From assembly GCA_016219545.1 (NCBI GenBank), contig JACRMH010000055.1, positions 1 through 40,699 of the forward strand: a DNA stretch of 40,699 bases, read 5' to 3'. Within the stretch, counting starts at the first letter, position 1, and the number at the start of each line of letters is the position of its first letter. The position numbers and the translations under genes are program-made. The stretch is from Chloroflexota bacterium. Lineage in GTDB: Bacteria; Chloroflexota; Anaerolineae; Anaerolineales; Villigracilaceae. This document shows positions 24,845-32,134 of the stretch, one piece after another. The notes under the pieces were generated by a model, which made no database searches, was not told where the DNA came from, and was given only the letters and a program-made list of their open reading frames with translations.

Positions 24845-25483
24845 ATGTCACTTAACAAAAAACAAGGGATCACATTTATAGAAAAAGCCCGGCGTAAGCA
24901 GATTGTTGAAGCAGCAATCGCTTCAATTGCTGCACAGGGCTATATCAATACCACCATTGCCACCATTGCTGCTGAGGTAGAGACCAGTAAAGGTGTGATC
25001 AATTATCACTTTGATGGCAAGAATAGTTTGATCGAAGCCACCATACAAGCCATCTTAATGGAACAGTGGACATTTATTAAAAAAGATGTAGAAAAACAAA
25101 GTTCTGCCAGACAAAAATTGCGTGCGTACATAGGGGCCAGTTTCGAATTCATGAAGGCTTATCGTTCTCACGTTGTCGCATGGGTGGACTTATGGGGCAG
25201 CTTTTCCTCAATCGAAGAAAAACGGGATTTCAATATAAAATCCTATGAACCATGCCGGCGGCATTTGCAGAAAATTCTCGATCTAGGTTGGGAAACGGGC
25301 GAGTTCCGCCAATTTAATTCTTCAACCCTTTCCTCATTGATTCAGGCTGCCATTGATGGCGCCATGCTCCAGTGGGTGTTCGATGAATCCAGCGTAGATC
25401 TTGATGAATGCAGCGATATGTTATGTGCTATGTTTGATCAGTTTGCACGCAAGGAAGGCGTACATGGAGAAAGTTCATCTTAG
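24845..25483 (+). CDS. TetR-family transcriptional regulator
   Basis: 212 residues. The N-terminal helix-turn-helix is typical: RKQIVEAAIASIAAQGYINTT, IATIAAEVETSKGVINYHFDGKNSLIEATI. The rest is an all-helical ligand-binding and dimerisation domain. Residues 130-190 (AWVDLWGSF and SLIQAAIDGAMLQWVF) resemble the TetR C-terminal domain seen in BetI-like regulators. It is flanked by the hydratase gene 61 bases upstream and overlaps the ligase gene by 20 bases. The likely binding site is the twin palindrome at 23902-23942, and the likely inducer is an acyl-CoA or the imported compound. Confidence 0.9.
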   Translation: MSLNKKQGITFIEKARRKQIVEAAIASIAAQGYINTTIATIAAEVETSKGVINYHFDGKNSLIEATIQAILMEQWTFIKKDVEKQSSARQKLRAYIGASFEFMKAYRSHVVAWVDLWGSFSSIEEKRDFNIKSYEPCRRHLQKILDLGWETGEFRQFNSSTLSSLIQAAIDGAMLQWVFDESSVDLDECSDMLCAMFDQFARKEGVHGESSS

Positions 25484-27053
25484 CTGGCAAAGTATTGGAC
25501 ATCTTCTAGAGGAGTCAGTTTCCCGTTTCGGATCAAAAACCCTCTTTACCCATGGGGGAAAGAGCTTGTCTTTCTATGAGACCAACAGGCGCGTGAATCA
25601 ATTGGCAAACGCTCTGATCGGCCTGGATGTGAATAAGGGCAATCGTGTTGCTGTTATGCTCCCCAATTGTTTCGAGTTTCCGATTTCCTGGCTTGCGATC
25701 GCCAAATTAGGCGCTGTGATGGTACCGGTAAATATCAATTACCGGGCTCATGATTTGCAATATGTGCTTAGCGACTCTGGCGCTTCAACTATTTTAATTC
25801 ATGTAGATTATCTCCCTTTGTTGAAAAGTGTGCTTGCCACCCTTCCAGAGATCAAGAGGGTGATCGTCCTGGGTGGAACGCTGTCGGATTCTGAGTTTTA
25901 TGATTACGAATCTTTACTAACATCAGCCTCATCGGATTATTTTGTTGGTGATATCCAGCAAACCGATTTGCTCAATATTCAATATTCATCGGGTACGACT
26001 GGTTTCCCAAAAGGCTGCATGTTGACTCATTCTTATTGGATGTTGTTGGGGAAGGTGGCACATGATTATATACAAGTCGTCCCGGAAGATGTTGACCTGA
26101 CAGTGCAGCCCTTCTATTATATGGATCCGCAGTGGAATACTGTTTTATGCCTGATTGGCGGTATTCCTCTTGTAATCCTCCCACGCTTTTCGCCAACCCA
26201 TTTCTGGCATGAGGTAAAAAAGAACAAGGTTACATTTATTTACATCCTCGGAACCATGCCTTGCTATTTAATGAAACTCCCCGAGGATCCGGATTTGGAG
26301 CAAAATCATCACTTGCGCTTGGTGGTTTGTTCGGGGATCCCATCAAATTTTCATTCCATGTTCGAAAAGCGCTGGAAGACTCCGTGGCGTGAAGCATATG
26401 GCTCCACCGAGTCAGGTGTGGATTTGCTTGTACCTACAATAGATGCCGACAGCGTTGGCAGCGGAGCCATGGGGCTGCCAATACCTACCAAGCAAGCCAT
26501 CGTGGTTGATACGGAGGGTAAAGAATTGCCCAATGGGGAAATTGGAGAAATGTGGGTCAAAGGCGAGCCGATGATGCTGGGCTATTGGAACCAAATGGAA
26601 GCAACCGCCAAAACCATGCATCTGGGTTGGTTTCATACCGGTGATTTGGTTTACAAAGATGCCAAAACTTATTTTCATTGGGTGGGACGCTTGAAAGATA
26701 TAATTCGCCGTAGTGGTGAGAATATATCTGCTTCCGAGGTGGAGTCTGTTCTGATTGAGCACCCAAGGCTAAATGCCGTGGCTGTCATATCCGTTCCCGA
26801 TCAACTGCGTGGTGAAGAAGTCAAAGCCTATTTGGTATTAAAAGAAGGAGAAACGCCTCAGACTTTGCCACCCGAAGAGTTTTTGGATTTTACCAAACAG
26901 CGTCTGGCTTATTTTAAAGTACCTCGTTATTGGGAATATGTAAAAGATTTACCATATACCCCATCTGAGCGCGTCGAAAAACACAAGCTTATTATTGCCA
27001 AATCCGACTTGCGCCTGGATAGTTATGACACTGTGGATGGGATATGGCGTTAA
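25464..27053 (+). CDS. ATP-dependent acyl-CoA ligase (ANL superfamily)
   Basis: 529 residues from ATG 25464, behind AAGGAAGG and overlapping the TetR gene; the longer frame from 25401 lies inside that gene. The adenylation motifs are present: the P-loop YSSGTTGFPKGCMLTH (about 173), EAYGSTESG (about 310), WFHTGDLVY (about 389) and GRLKDIIRRSGENIS in the hinge. It activates a carboxylic acid as acyl-AMP then acyl-CoA. At the C-terminal motif where most members have S/T-G-K, this protein reads TPSERVEKHKL, so the usual catalytic Lys is Arg and nearby lysines would have to compensate. The overall layout recalls crotonobetaine/carnitine-CoA ligase-like enzymes. The acid substrate is unknown. Confidence 0.9.
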   Translation: MEKVHLSWQSIGHLLEESVSRFGSKTLFTHGGKSLSFYETNRRVNQLANALIGLDVNKGNRVAVMLPNCFEFPISWLAIAKLGAVMVPVNINYRAHDLQYVLSDSGASTILIHVDYLPLLKSVLATLPEIKRVIVLGGTLSDSEFYDYESLLTSASSDYFVGDIQQTDLLNIQYSSGTTGFPKGCMLTHSYWMLLGKVAHDYIQVVPEDVDLTVQPFYYMDPQWNTVLCLIGGIPLVILPRFSPTHFWHEVKKNKVTFIYILGTMPCYLMKLPEDPDLEQNHHLRLVVCSGIPSNFHSMFEKRWKTPWREAYGSTESGVDLLVPTIDADSVGSGAMGLPIPTKQAIVVDTEGKELPNGEIGEMWVKGEPMMLGYWNQMEATAKTMHLGWFHTGDLVYKDAKTYFHWVGRLKDIIRRSGENISASEVESVLIEHPRLNAVAVISVPDQLRGEEVKAYLVLKEGETPQTLPPEEFLDFTKQRLAYFKVPRYWEYVKDLPYTPSERVEKHKLIIAKSDLRLDSYDTVDGIWR

Positions 27054-27554
27054 CTTTTTTCCCCGCTTATTCTGCCGGGAGATTTGAAAAGTAATAGCTG
27101 CGGATATTGATACATCGGTATTACTCCTAAGCAAAGCAGATAAGTTTACAATGGACCTTATTGTGTTACGCTATTAAACCTTTTGAGTCGAATGAAATAA
27201 AACTGAAAGCCCGTCGGTTTGTAAAATGGTTGGCATTTTTTTGCCAAGGCTTGAGTTTGTTTTTTTTAGCATCAGGAGTCTCTGGTGTGGCGCGTGTCAT
27301 AATACCGTCTTTCAAAATTTATTGTCCCCTCACCTCCAGCATCCAACACGTTCGACCAGCGGGAAGATTAGATGATTGGCATTTTTTTATAGAGTGATAA
27401 CTATCAAAGCACGTAGGCGGGAAAACCCTTTTACGCCTCTATTCCATTAAGATGATCTTGATGTTATTTGAAACATATATCCACTCAGTTGGCAATATTA
27501 ATAATTTAATAGTTCTCAATCTTGGAGGCTGATTTCCTGCCATCAATAAAAGTG
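27054..27554. other. Intergenic stretch without a convincing gene
   Basis: About 500 AT-rich bases after the acyl-CoA ligase gene. It holds a small dyad TTGGCA-T-run-TGCCAA near 27231-27250 and another GC-rich dyad (AGGCG/CGCCT) near 27415-27440. Either could end or process the ligase transcript, but neither is a clean terminator. A 78-codon plus-strand frame at 27161 has no ribosome site and biased composition. I see no gene. Confidence 0.5.
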
Positions 27555-27600
27555 CATGGGTACATCCTGAAAATTTCAGGATGTACCTATGTTTTATCTT
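27555..27600. terminator. Strong hairpin at the convergent gene ends
   Basis: GGTACATCCTGAAA (27559-27572) pairs perfectly with TTTCAGGATGTACC (27574-27587), and outer CAT/ATG bases extend it. TTTTAT follows on the plus strand. It lies immediately after the minus-strand gene that ends at 27599 and downstream of the plus-strand ligase unit, so it may stop transcription from both sides. Confidence 0.7.
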
Positions 27601-28120
27601 AGGATCTGGTCAGGCGATTGCGGCGGGATGCCAGGACCAACTTTCTTTCCTCATCGCTAAGTTTTACATAATTGTCAGATAAGTTCCCAGGTAAAACTTT
27701 TGTAGTGATGTTCTTTCGAACCCTTTTGATCTGGCTCTTGAAAAGAGACCACAGGGTGAGGAAGAGGGATACGACCCAGCCTGTGACTTCAGGGACGATC
27801 TGTCCGTTTTGTTGGGCAGCCGAGAGATCAAGGAATGAAATGCTTGAAACTTTGCTCTGGCATGTGACTTTCGTGCTTTCAAGTTCATTTTGTTTCTCAA
27901 GGATGGCGGCATTCAGGGTTTCGATCCGCTTCATCAGGATCCCGATCTGGTCACGGAGCGCTTGATTTTCGATCACCAGATCATCCCGCTGTTTCAGGAT
28001 ATCCGCGGCTTGTTTTTTTGTATCGATCAATTCCTGGTCCATTTTCCAAATTTCTGAGATCGTAAAACCGAAGGCTACCAGGATGATGAACAGGATCAAT
28101 AGTACGATATCGAATCTCAT
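27599..28120 (-). CDS. Membrane-anchored coiled-coil protein of unknown function
   Basis: 173 residues from ATG 28120, which has AAGGAG seven bases upstream; the longer frame to 28255 lacks a site. Residues 5-24 are a transmembrane helix (VLLILFIILVAFGFTISEIW). Residues 27-90 are a long charged heptad-rich coiled coil (KKQAADILKQRDDLVIENQAL). Residues 108-130 include a second hydrophobic stretch (TGWVVSLFLTLWSLF), and the tail is basic (RKLVLASRRNRL). No enzyme motif is visible. It is alone between two terminators. A scaffold or envelope-spacing role is possible but is not shown. Confidence 0.75.
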   Translation of the reverse strand: MRFDIVLLILFIILVAFGFTISEIWKMDQELIDTKKQAADILKQRDDLVIENQALRDQIGILMKRIETLNAAILEKQNELESTKVTCQSKVSSISFLDLSAAQQNGQIVPEVTGWVVSLFLTLWSLFKSQIKRVRKNITTKVLPGNLSDNYVKLSDEERKLVLASRRNRLTRS

Positions 28121-28294
28121 GGCATTCTCCTTTTTGTCGTCTTCGTGTGAGATCGTTCTGAACACAGGATAAGCGATGCCTTGAAAAGAATCGAGACAGG
28201 TTAGGTGTAAACCATGTTGGAGTCGAATTGGGGGATCATTCCCCGGAACGCGCAAGATGAATCCATGATTTGAAGAACAGGAATACGGTCCACC

Positions 28295-28333
28295 TTAATA
28301 AAAATATCGTGCCAGGGATCAGTCTGACACGAT
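28295..28333 (-). terminator. Rho-independent terminator of the kinase/regulator pair
   Basis: On the minus strand ATCGTGTCAG (28333-28324) pairs with CTGGCACGAT (28315-28306) with one G-U pair, followed by a U-rich run (ATTTTTATT, down to about 28297). It lies just past the stop of the gene at 28356. Confidence 0.82.
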
Positions 28334-28355
28334 TAGATAGTAAAAAAAATCACAT

Positions 28356-29099
28356 TCAACTGTAATATTTAATGACTTTTCGCGGACTCTTTTCCAATCC
28401 AGCATCCCGCACATAACGCACTTGATGTTGTCTGAACCAATCGTAAATTTCCTCGTTGCGGGCATCAAAAAGAATTTGTCTTCGGTCGATCAGGATCTGG
28501 CGGGCCCGATCCAGCCGGCTTCTGACCGTGTCGGCGGCAATGTTCAATTCCTTGGCTGCCATTTGATGGGTAAGTCCGCGACTTAATGCATCCAGTGTTT
28601 CCCAGATCTCGTCAGGAAGCGGATCAGGACTATGTGGGACTGCGCTCGAAAGATACCCGGCCGGTGCCGGCGAGAGGAATACAAATCCCTGGCTGACATA
28701 TTTCATAATGGTAACAAAGGACCCCGCTTCCAAAGGGCGTAAATACAGGAAGGAGGCTTGCAGGGTCAGCAGCCGACGAACCGCATTTGCATACAGGGAA
28801 TAATCAATGTTGGCCTGGGAGGTATACGCAATAATGGGAAGTTCCTGATAAACCTCAATTTTTCGAATGGCATGGATCAATTCCAGCCCAATGGTCAACC
28901 TGTCCGTGTCCGGAGGGAGTCCCAGATCTATGGCTGCCACATCGAGATGCGAGCCTCGTTCATACATACTGTTTAGCTTGGCTAGCGTCTCTTCTTTTTG
29001 GCCCGCCCGTTCGACCTCCCAATCCGCGGTTTTTAATTCATTGGAAAGGGATTCGAACTGACGGGGTTCGTTTTCCACGAGCAGTGCTTTTAATGTCAT
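28356..29099 (-). CDS. Atypical response regulator with C-terminal HTH
   Basis: 247 residues. The receiver part has LLVENEP in place of the usual acidic pair DD, AAIDLGLPPDTD with the likely phospho-Asp at 58, and IIAYTSQ. It departs from the classic receiver in several places. Residues 160-205 form a helix-turn-helix like that of LuxR/sigma-region-4 proteins (EIWETLDALSRGLTHQMAAKEL, then ADTVRSRLDRARQIL). A further 40 residues follow. The start overlaps the kinase gene by four bases (ATGA), so the two are a matched pair. Its targets are unknown. Confidence 0.8.
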   Translation of the reverse strand: MTLKALLVENEPRQFESLSNELKTADWEVERAGQKEETLAKLNSMYERGSHLDVAAIDLGLPPDTDRLTIGLELIHAIRKIEVYQELPIIAYTSQANIDYSLYANAVRRLLTLQASFLYLRPLEAGSFVTIMKYVSQGFVFLSPAPAGYLSSAVPHSPDPLPDEIWETLDALSRGLTHQMAAKELNIAADTVRSRLDRARQILIDRRQILFDARNEEIYDWFRQHQVRYVRDAGLEKSPRKVIKYYS

Positions 29100-31396
29100 G
29101 GTTTCCTCGCTTTATAAATTCTAGGCAGGGTGGGGATTTGTACCTTAACCAGCGTGCCATGGTCCAGGCGGTTGATCTGTACTTCGGCATGGAAGCGTTC
29201 CTTGAGCTCGTCCAGAATTTCATAGATGCCGCTGCGACTGTGTCGTATGGCTGAATCCAAGGGCAGGGGAATCCCATTGTTCTGTATTGAGAGATTGATG
29301 CGGTGTTCGGTTCTTTCCGCCAGGATGGTAATCTCACTGGTATCGCCATGAAAGATCGCATTATTCACGGCTTCTTCAATGACCCGATACAAGGCCAGAC
29401 GGGTCCAGGGAGACTCGCGTTCGATCAGCGGATCTATCTTTTTGATGAAACGCACAGTTTTGGATGCCGGAACATGCTCCTTGATCTTGCGGCTCATATC
29501 GTCCACTCGTTCACGCAAAGTGCTCTCCCAATTCAAGCTGACTTTTGCAGTTTGGGCGCGGATCTCGATCAGGCAATTATCGACATCTTGAAGGAACTGA
29601 AGATATTCCTGGGTAACCACAGGCGGGTCCTTCTGTTGAAGATTCTGAAGGATCTTACTCCCCTCCTGCAGGACACCATCCTTCATCCCATAGCGACCGA
29701 GGATGTTATGCACTCCCAATTCAGGACGGGCAAGTCCGTGAAAAATAATATCGCGATACCACTCACGAGCCAAAGTAGTTGCAAATCCCTGGGCGAAACC
29801 GAGGACCATGATTTGGAATAATCCGTCAAAGACCTGTTTTCGTCTGTAGTTCAGGAAAACGACAGCCATTTTTTCATCGGGCATCCCGATCGGGATAAAG
29901 AACGCAGACTTAATTCCCTCGCGCACCGCAAAGCCAGGATTGTCATTGGAGGCATTGTGAAGGAATACCCCGCCATTTTCCAGTTGATCTTCGTAGTACG
30001 GCTTCCAGCGCTGGATCAATTCATAGAGGGGACTATCAAGGTTATACACAGTCGAGTTCATTCGCTCATTAAAATTTAAGTTTCCAAAAACCTGGGGGGC
30101 ACGGAATGGAAAGCCGGTGGGCGAAAGGCGGTAATAGACAACGAGGTCGGCTCCGAGGTTCTTCTGGGCAAATTCAGCGAATACTCCAAAGACATCATCC
30201 TCGGAGTGGATGTTGCCTGACAACTGATCCCATAACCTGGCTCCCTGCTCGATCAACTTATCGGTTTCAGCAGCAGCCCAGGCAGCTCCAAGGATCTGCG
30301 CGATGACTTCGAGTGAACGGATATCCCCAGGTCCGAAAACCATGGCAGTCCGGCTTTGAATATCCAGAATTCCAAGCGTTTGACCGTTATGCCTGATGGG
30401 GATCGCGATCTCAGCCCGGGTTTGATCCTGATTTCCATCCAGCAGCCGCTTGAAATATGGACACTGCCTGACATCATTCCATGCACAGGTTTTTCCACTG
30501 CGAAAAGCACGGCCATTAATGCCCTCTTCGATCGAGAATACCCGGCCTTTCACACTTGATAAAGGACCATATTCAGCCTCGATGATTAATGAAGTTCCAT
30601 CCATCGAGGTTTTGAGCAGGGAAACGTGTTCATAGCCTAGGCGGTTGGCGATCTGATCCACGACATGGTCGAGATCATGTCGTGCGCTTGGGGAATTTAG
30701 AACCTGCACGATCAGTTCACCGATCACCTGGGACCAGACATGCTCACTGACATCCACACGCTTTGATAAATAAATAATAATGGTAAGGGAGGTGCCAAAG
30801 GCGCCGGCGAGAACAGCCAGCGGGACTTGCTTCTCCCCCATCAGATAAAAGAAATAGCCAACCGCGAGCCCAAAGAACAAACTGATCATGAGCCACCAAC
30901 CCCAGCGCTGGCCGAGAGCATGGTGGCGTATACCGTCAATGGTGAACCACTCCAGGAAGATCAGGCTGAAAATGAAATAACCCGGAGCCAGCAAGGCCTG
31001 GATCGGGATCTGTGGCTTTGCTAGGTGTATGCCCACCCATAAACAAGACACGATCAAGATCGACTGCATCCCCAGTCTTAGATTTCGTCTGTGCAAATAA
31101 ATAAAGTTTGTCGGAGTGAACAGCTGCAGTTGTTCTTCATCCAGATGGATCCTGTGCGGCCGGATCGTTTCAAGATATGGTGAAGCCAGCCAATAAATTT
31201 CGGTCAGAAGGTTGATGCCGGCTAGGAGGATGAAACTATATTCAGGCAGATCAAGGGGATGATCTTCCAGGATCAGGACAACCACCAGGACCACCGCGAT
31301 CATGGATAGCAGAACCAGACGTAATGCCGCAGCAAGACGTTTGTGAGGCAGGCGGGGAGAGCGGGAAAGGTTCTTATAGACTTCGGTTATGGACAT
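29096..31396 (-). CDS. Membrane GAF-domain sensor kinase with HATPase domain
   Basis: 766 residues from ATG 31396 (a TTG at 31408 is possible). About six membrane helices fill residues 20-215. The first GAF domain follows (around 240-385: EGINGRAFRSGKTCAWNDV and AIPIRHNGQTLGILDIQS), then a second GAF-like region (400-545). The C-terminus is a HATPase_c domain with an N-box VIEEAVNNAIFHG and a G1-like IQNNGIPL in which the usual Asp is Asn. I find no standard H-box; the helix around FHGLARPELGVHNIL is the nearest candidate. It forms a pair with the atypical regulator at 28356. It may be a divergent kinase or a non-catalytic ATP-binding sensor. Confidence 0.83.
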   Translation of the reverse strand: MSITEVYKNLSRSPRLPHKRLAAALRLVLLSMIAVVLVVVLILEDHPLDLPEYSFILLAGINLLTEIYWLASPYLETIRPHRIHLDEEQLQLFTPTNFIYLHRRNLRLGMQSILIVSCLWVGIHLAKPQIPIQALLAPGYFIFSLIFLEWFTIDGIRHHALGQRWGWWLMISLFFGLAVGYFFYLMGEKQVPLAVLAGAFGTSLTIIIYLSKRVDVSEHVWSQVIGELIVQVLNSPSARHDLDHVVDQIANRLGYEHVSLLKTSMDGTSLIIEAEYGPLSSVKGRVFSIEEGINGRAFRSGKTCAWNDVRQCPYFKRLLDGNQDQTRAEIAIPIRHNGQTLGILDIQSRTAMVFGPGDIRSLEVIAQILGAAWAAAETDKLIEQGARLWDQLSGNIHSEDDVFGVFAEFAQKNLGADLVVYYRLSPTGFPFRAPQVFGNLNFNERMNSTVYNLDSPLYELIQRWKPYYEDQLENGGVFLHNASNDNPGFAVREGIKSAFFIPIGMPDEKMAVVFLNYRRKQVFDGLFQIMVLGFAQGFATTLAREWYRDIIFHGLARPELGVHNILGRYGMKDGVLQEGSKILQNLQQKDPPVVTQEYLQFLQDVDNCLIEIRAQTAKVSLNWESTLRERVDDMSRKIKEHVPASKTVRFIKKIDPLIERESPWTRLALYRVIEEAVNNAIFHGDTSEITILAERTEHRINLSIQNNGIPLPLDSAIRHSRSGIYEILDELKERFHAEVQINRLDHGTLVKVQIPTLPRIYKARKP

Positions 31397-31520
31397 GGGT
31401 TCACCCAAATGATTGTAGCGTATCCTGTAGAAAAATTTCCATCCCCGGGCATCGTATTTTTATTACACTTCACCTGTAGTTTTCCCGGTGACATGGTGTG
31501 ATCCTTCAAAATCTGGTCCT

Positions 31521-31565
31521 GGGAAACAACCTCAATGAAAAGTGAAGGGGTTGTTTCCCGTTTTT
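31521..31565 (+). terminator. Orphan Rho-independent terminator
   Basis: GGGAAACAACC (31521-31531) pairs perfectly with GGTTGTTTCCC (31549-31559), followed by GTTTTT. No protein gene precedes it on the plus strand within this intergenic region. It could end a short RNA starting near 31410-31480 or be the last trace of a lost gene. Confidence 0.7.
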
Positions 31566-31950
31566 CACCTGATGCCGAATTATATTATTTCATAGATACC
31601 AGCTGAAAAAACAAAGACCAGATACTGTTCGAGGAATTTTGCCTTTCCACCCAATGAACATTGAGTGACAGGTAGCATGGATAAGAAAATAGAGAGTTTA
31701 TTAATCACTTTTGTAAAGGGGCACAATAGCATCGCGCACAGGCTGTGCCATTTGGTAATTTCCAATTCTGAAAGAAGTAGCGGGATGAATTGACCTCTTA
31801 AACATAATAGCTGAATAGAGTTGTAATATTTTCCGGGGAAAATTTGATATAAGATATAAACATTCATGTGTATATTGCGCATCCAAGGCATCCTATTATT
31901 AATACATGAAAGAAATCGAATACCTTCTAAATGAATAACCAGGAAAACGG

Positions 31951-32050
31951 AGAAGTCTTTCGCGATATCATCAAAGGGGTTGTGCTTCGTTTTTGCTGCC
32001 TGATTATTCAGTCCAAGATGGATTTCTAATACTGGATGCCAAATCGGTAT
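31951..32050 (+). pseudogene. Decayed 5' fragment of a PAS-kinase gene
   Basis: These bases align with 35867-35970, the first 40 codons of the tandem-PAS kinase. Shared blocks include GGAGAAGTC, CGATATCA, CTTCGTT, GCCGCCTG versus GCTGCCTG, TCTAATTCTGGA versus TCTAATACTGGA, and TGCCAAA. At least two single-base gaps destroy the frame. The fragment probably came from a duplication of the kinase gene that was later deleted. Confidence 0.65.
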
Positions 32051-32134
32051 GGAAGCATTCCAGCATTTGCAAAGTAAAAGTAGAAGGAAGAAAAAACCGG
32101 TACGACTGGCTTTCCCGGATAGAATAGGTGAATG

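Larger units (their letters stand above)
31397..32134. other. Intergenic region with an orphan terminator and a decayed PAS fragment
   Basis: About 740 bases between divergent genes. It contains a plus-strand intrinsic terminator (31521-31565) with no gene before it, and a relic of the PAS kinase 5' end (31951-32050). In between, only short frames occur; the longest minus-strand one (31580-31891) has no ribosome site and low-complexity text. The promoters of the kinase (minus) and the HD-GYP gene (plus) should lie here, but no consensus boxes stand out. Confidence 0.55.

Noticed and set aside
27161..27397. Plus-strand 78-codon frame
   Set aside because: No ribosome site; AT-rich composition and runs of T explain the hydrophobic text.
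31580..31891. Minus-strand 103-codon frame
   Set aside because: No motif or ribosome site, overlapping frames, and AT-rich intergenic character.
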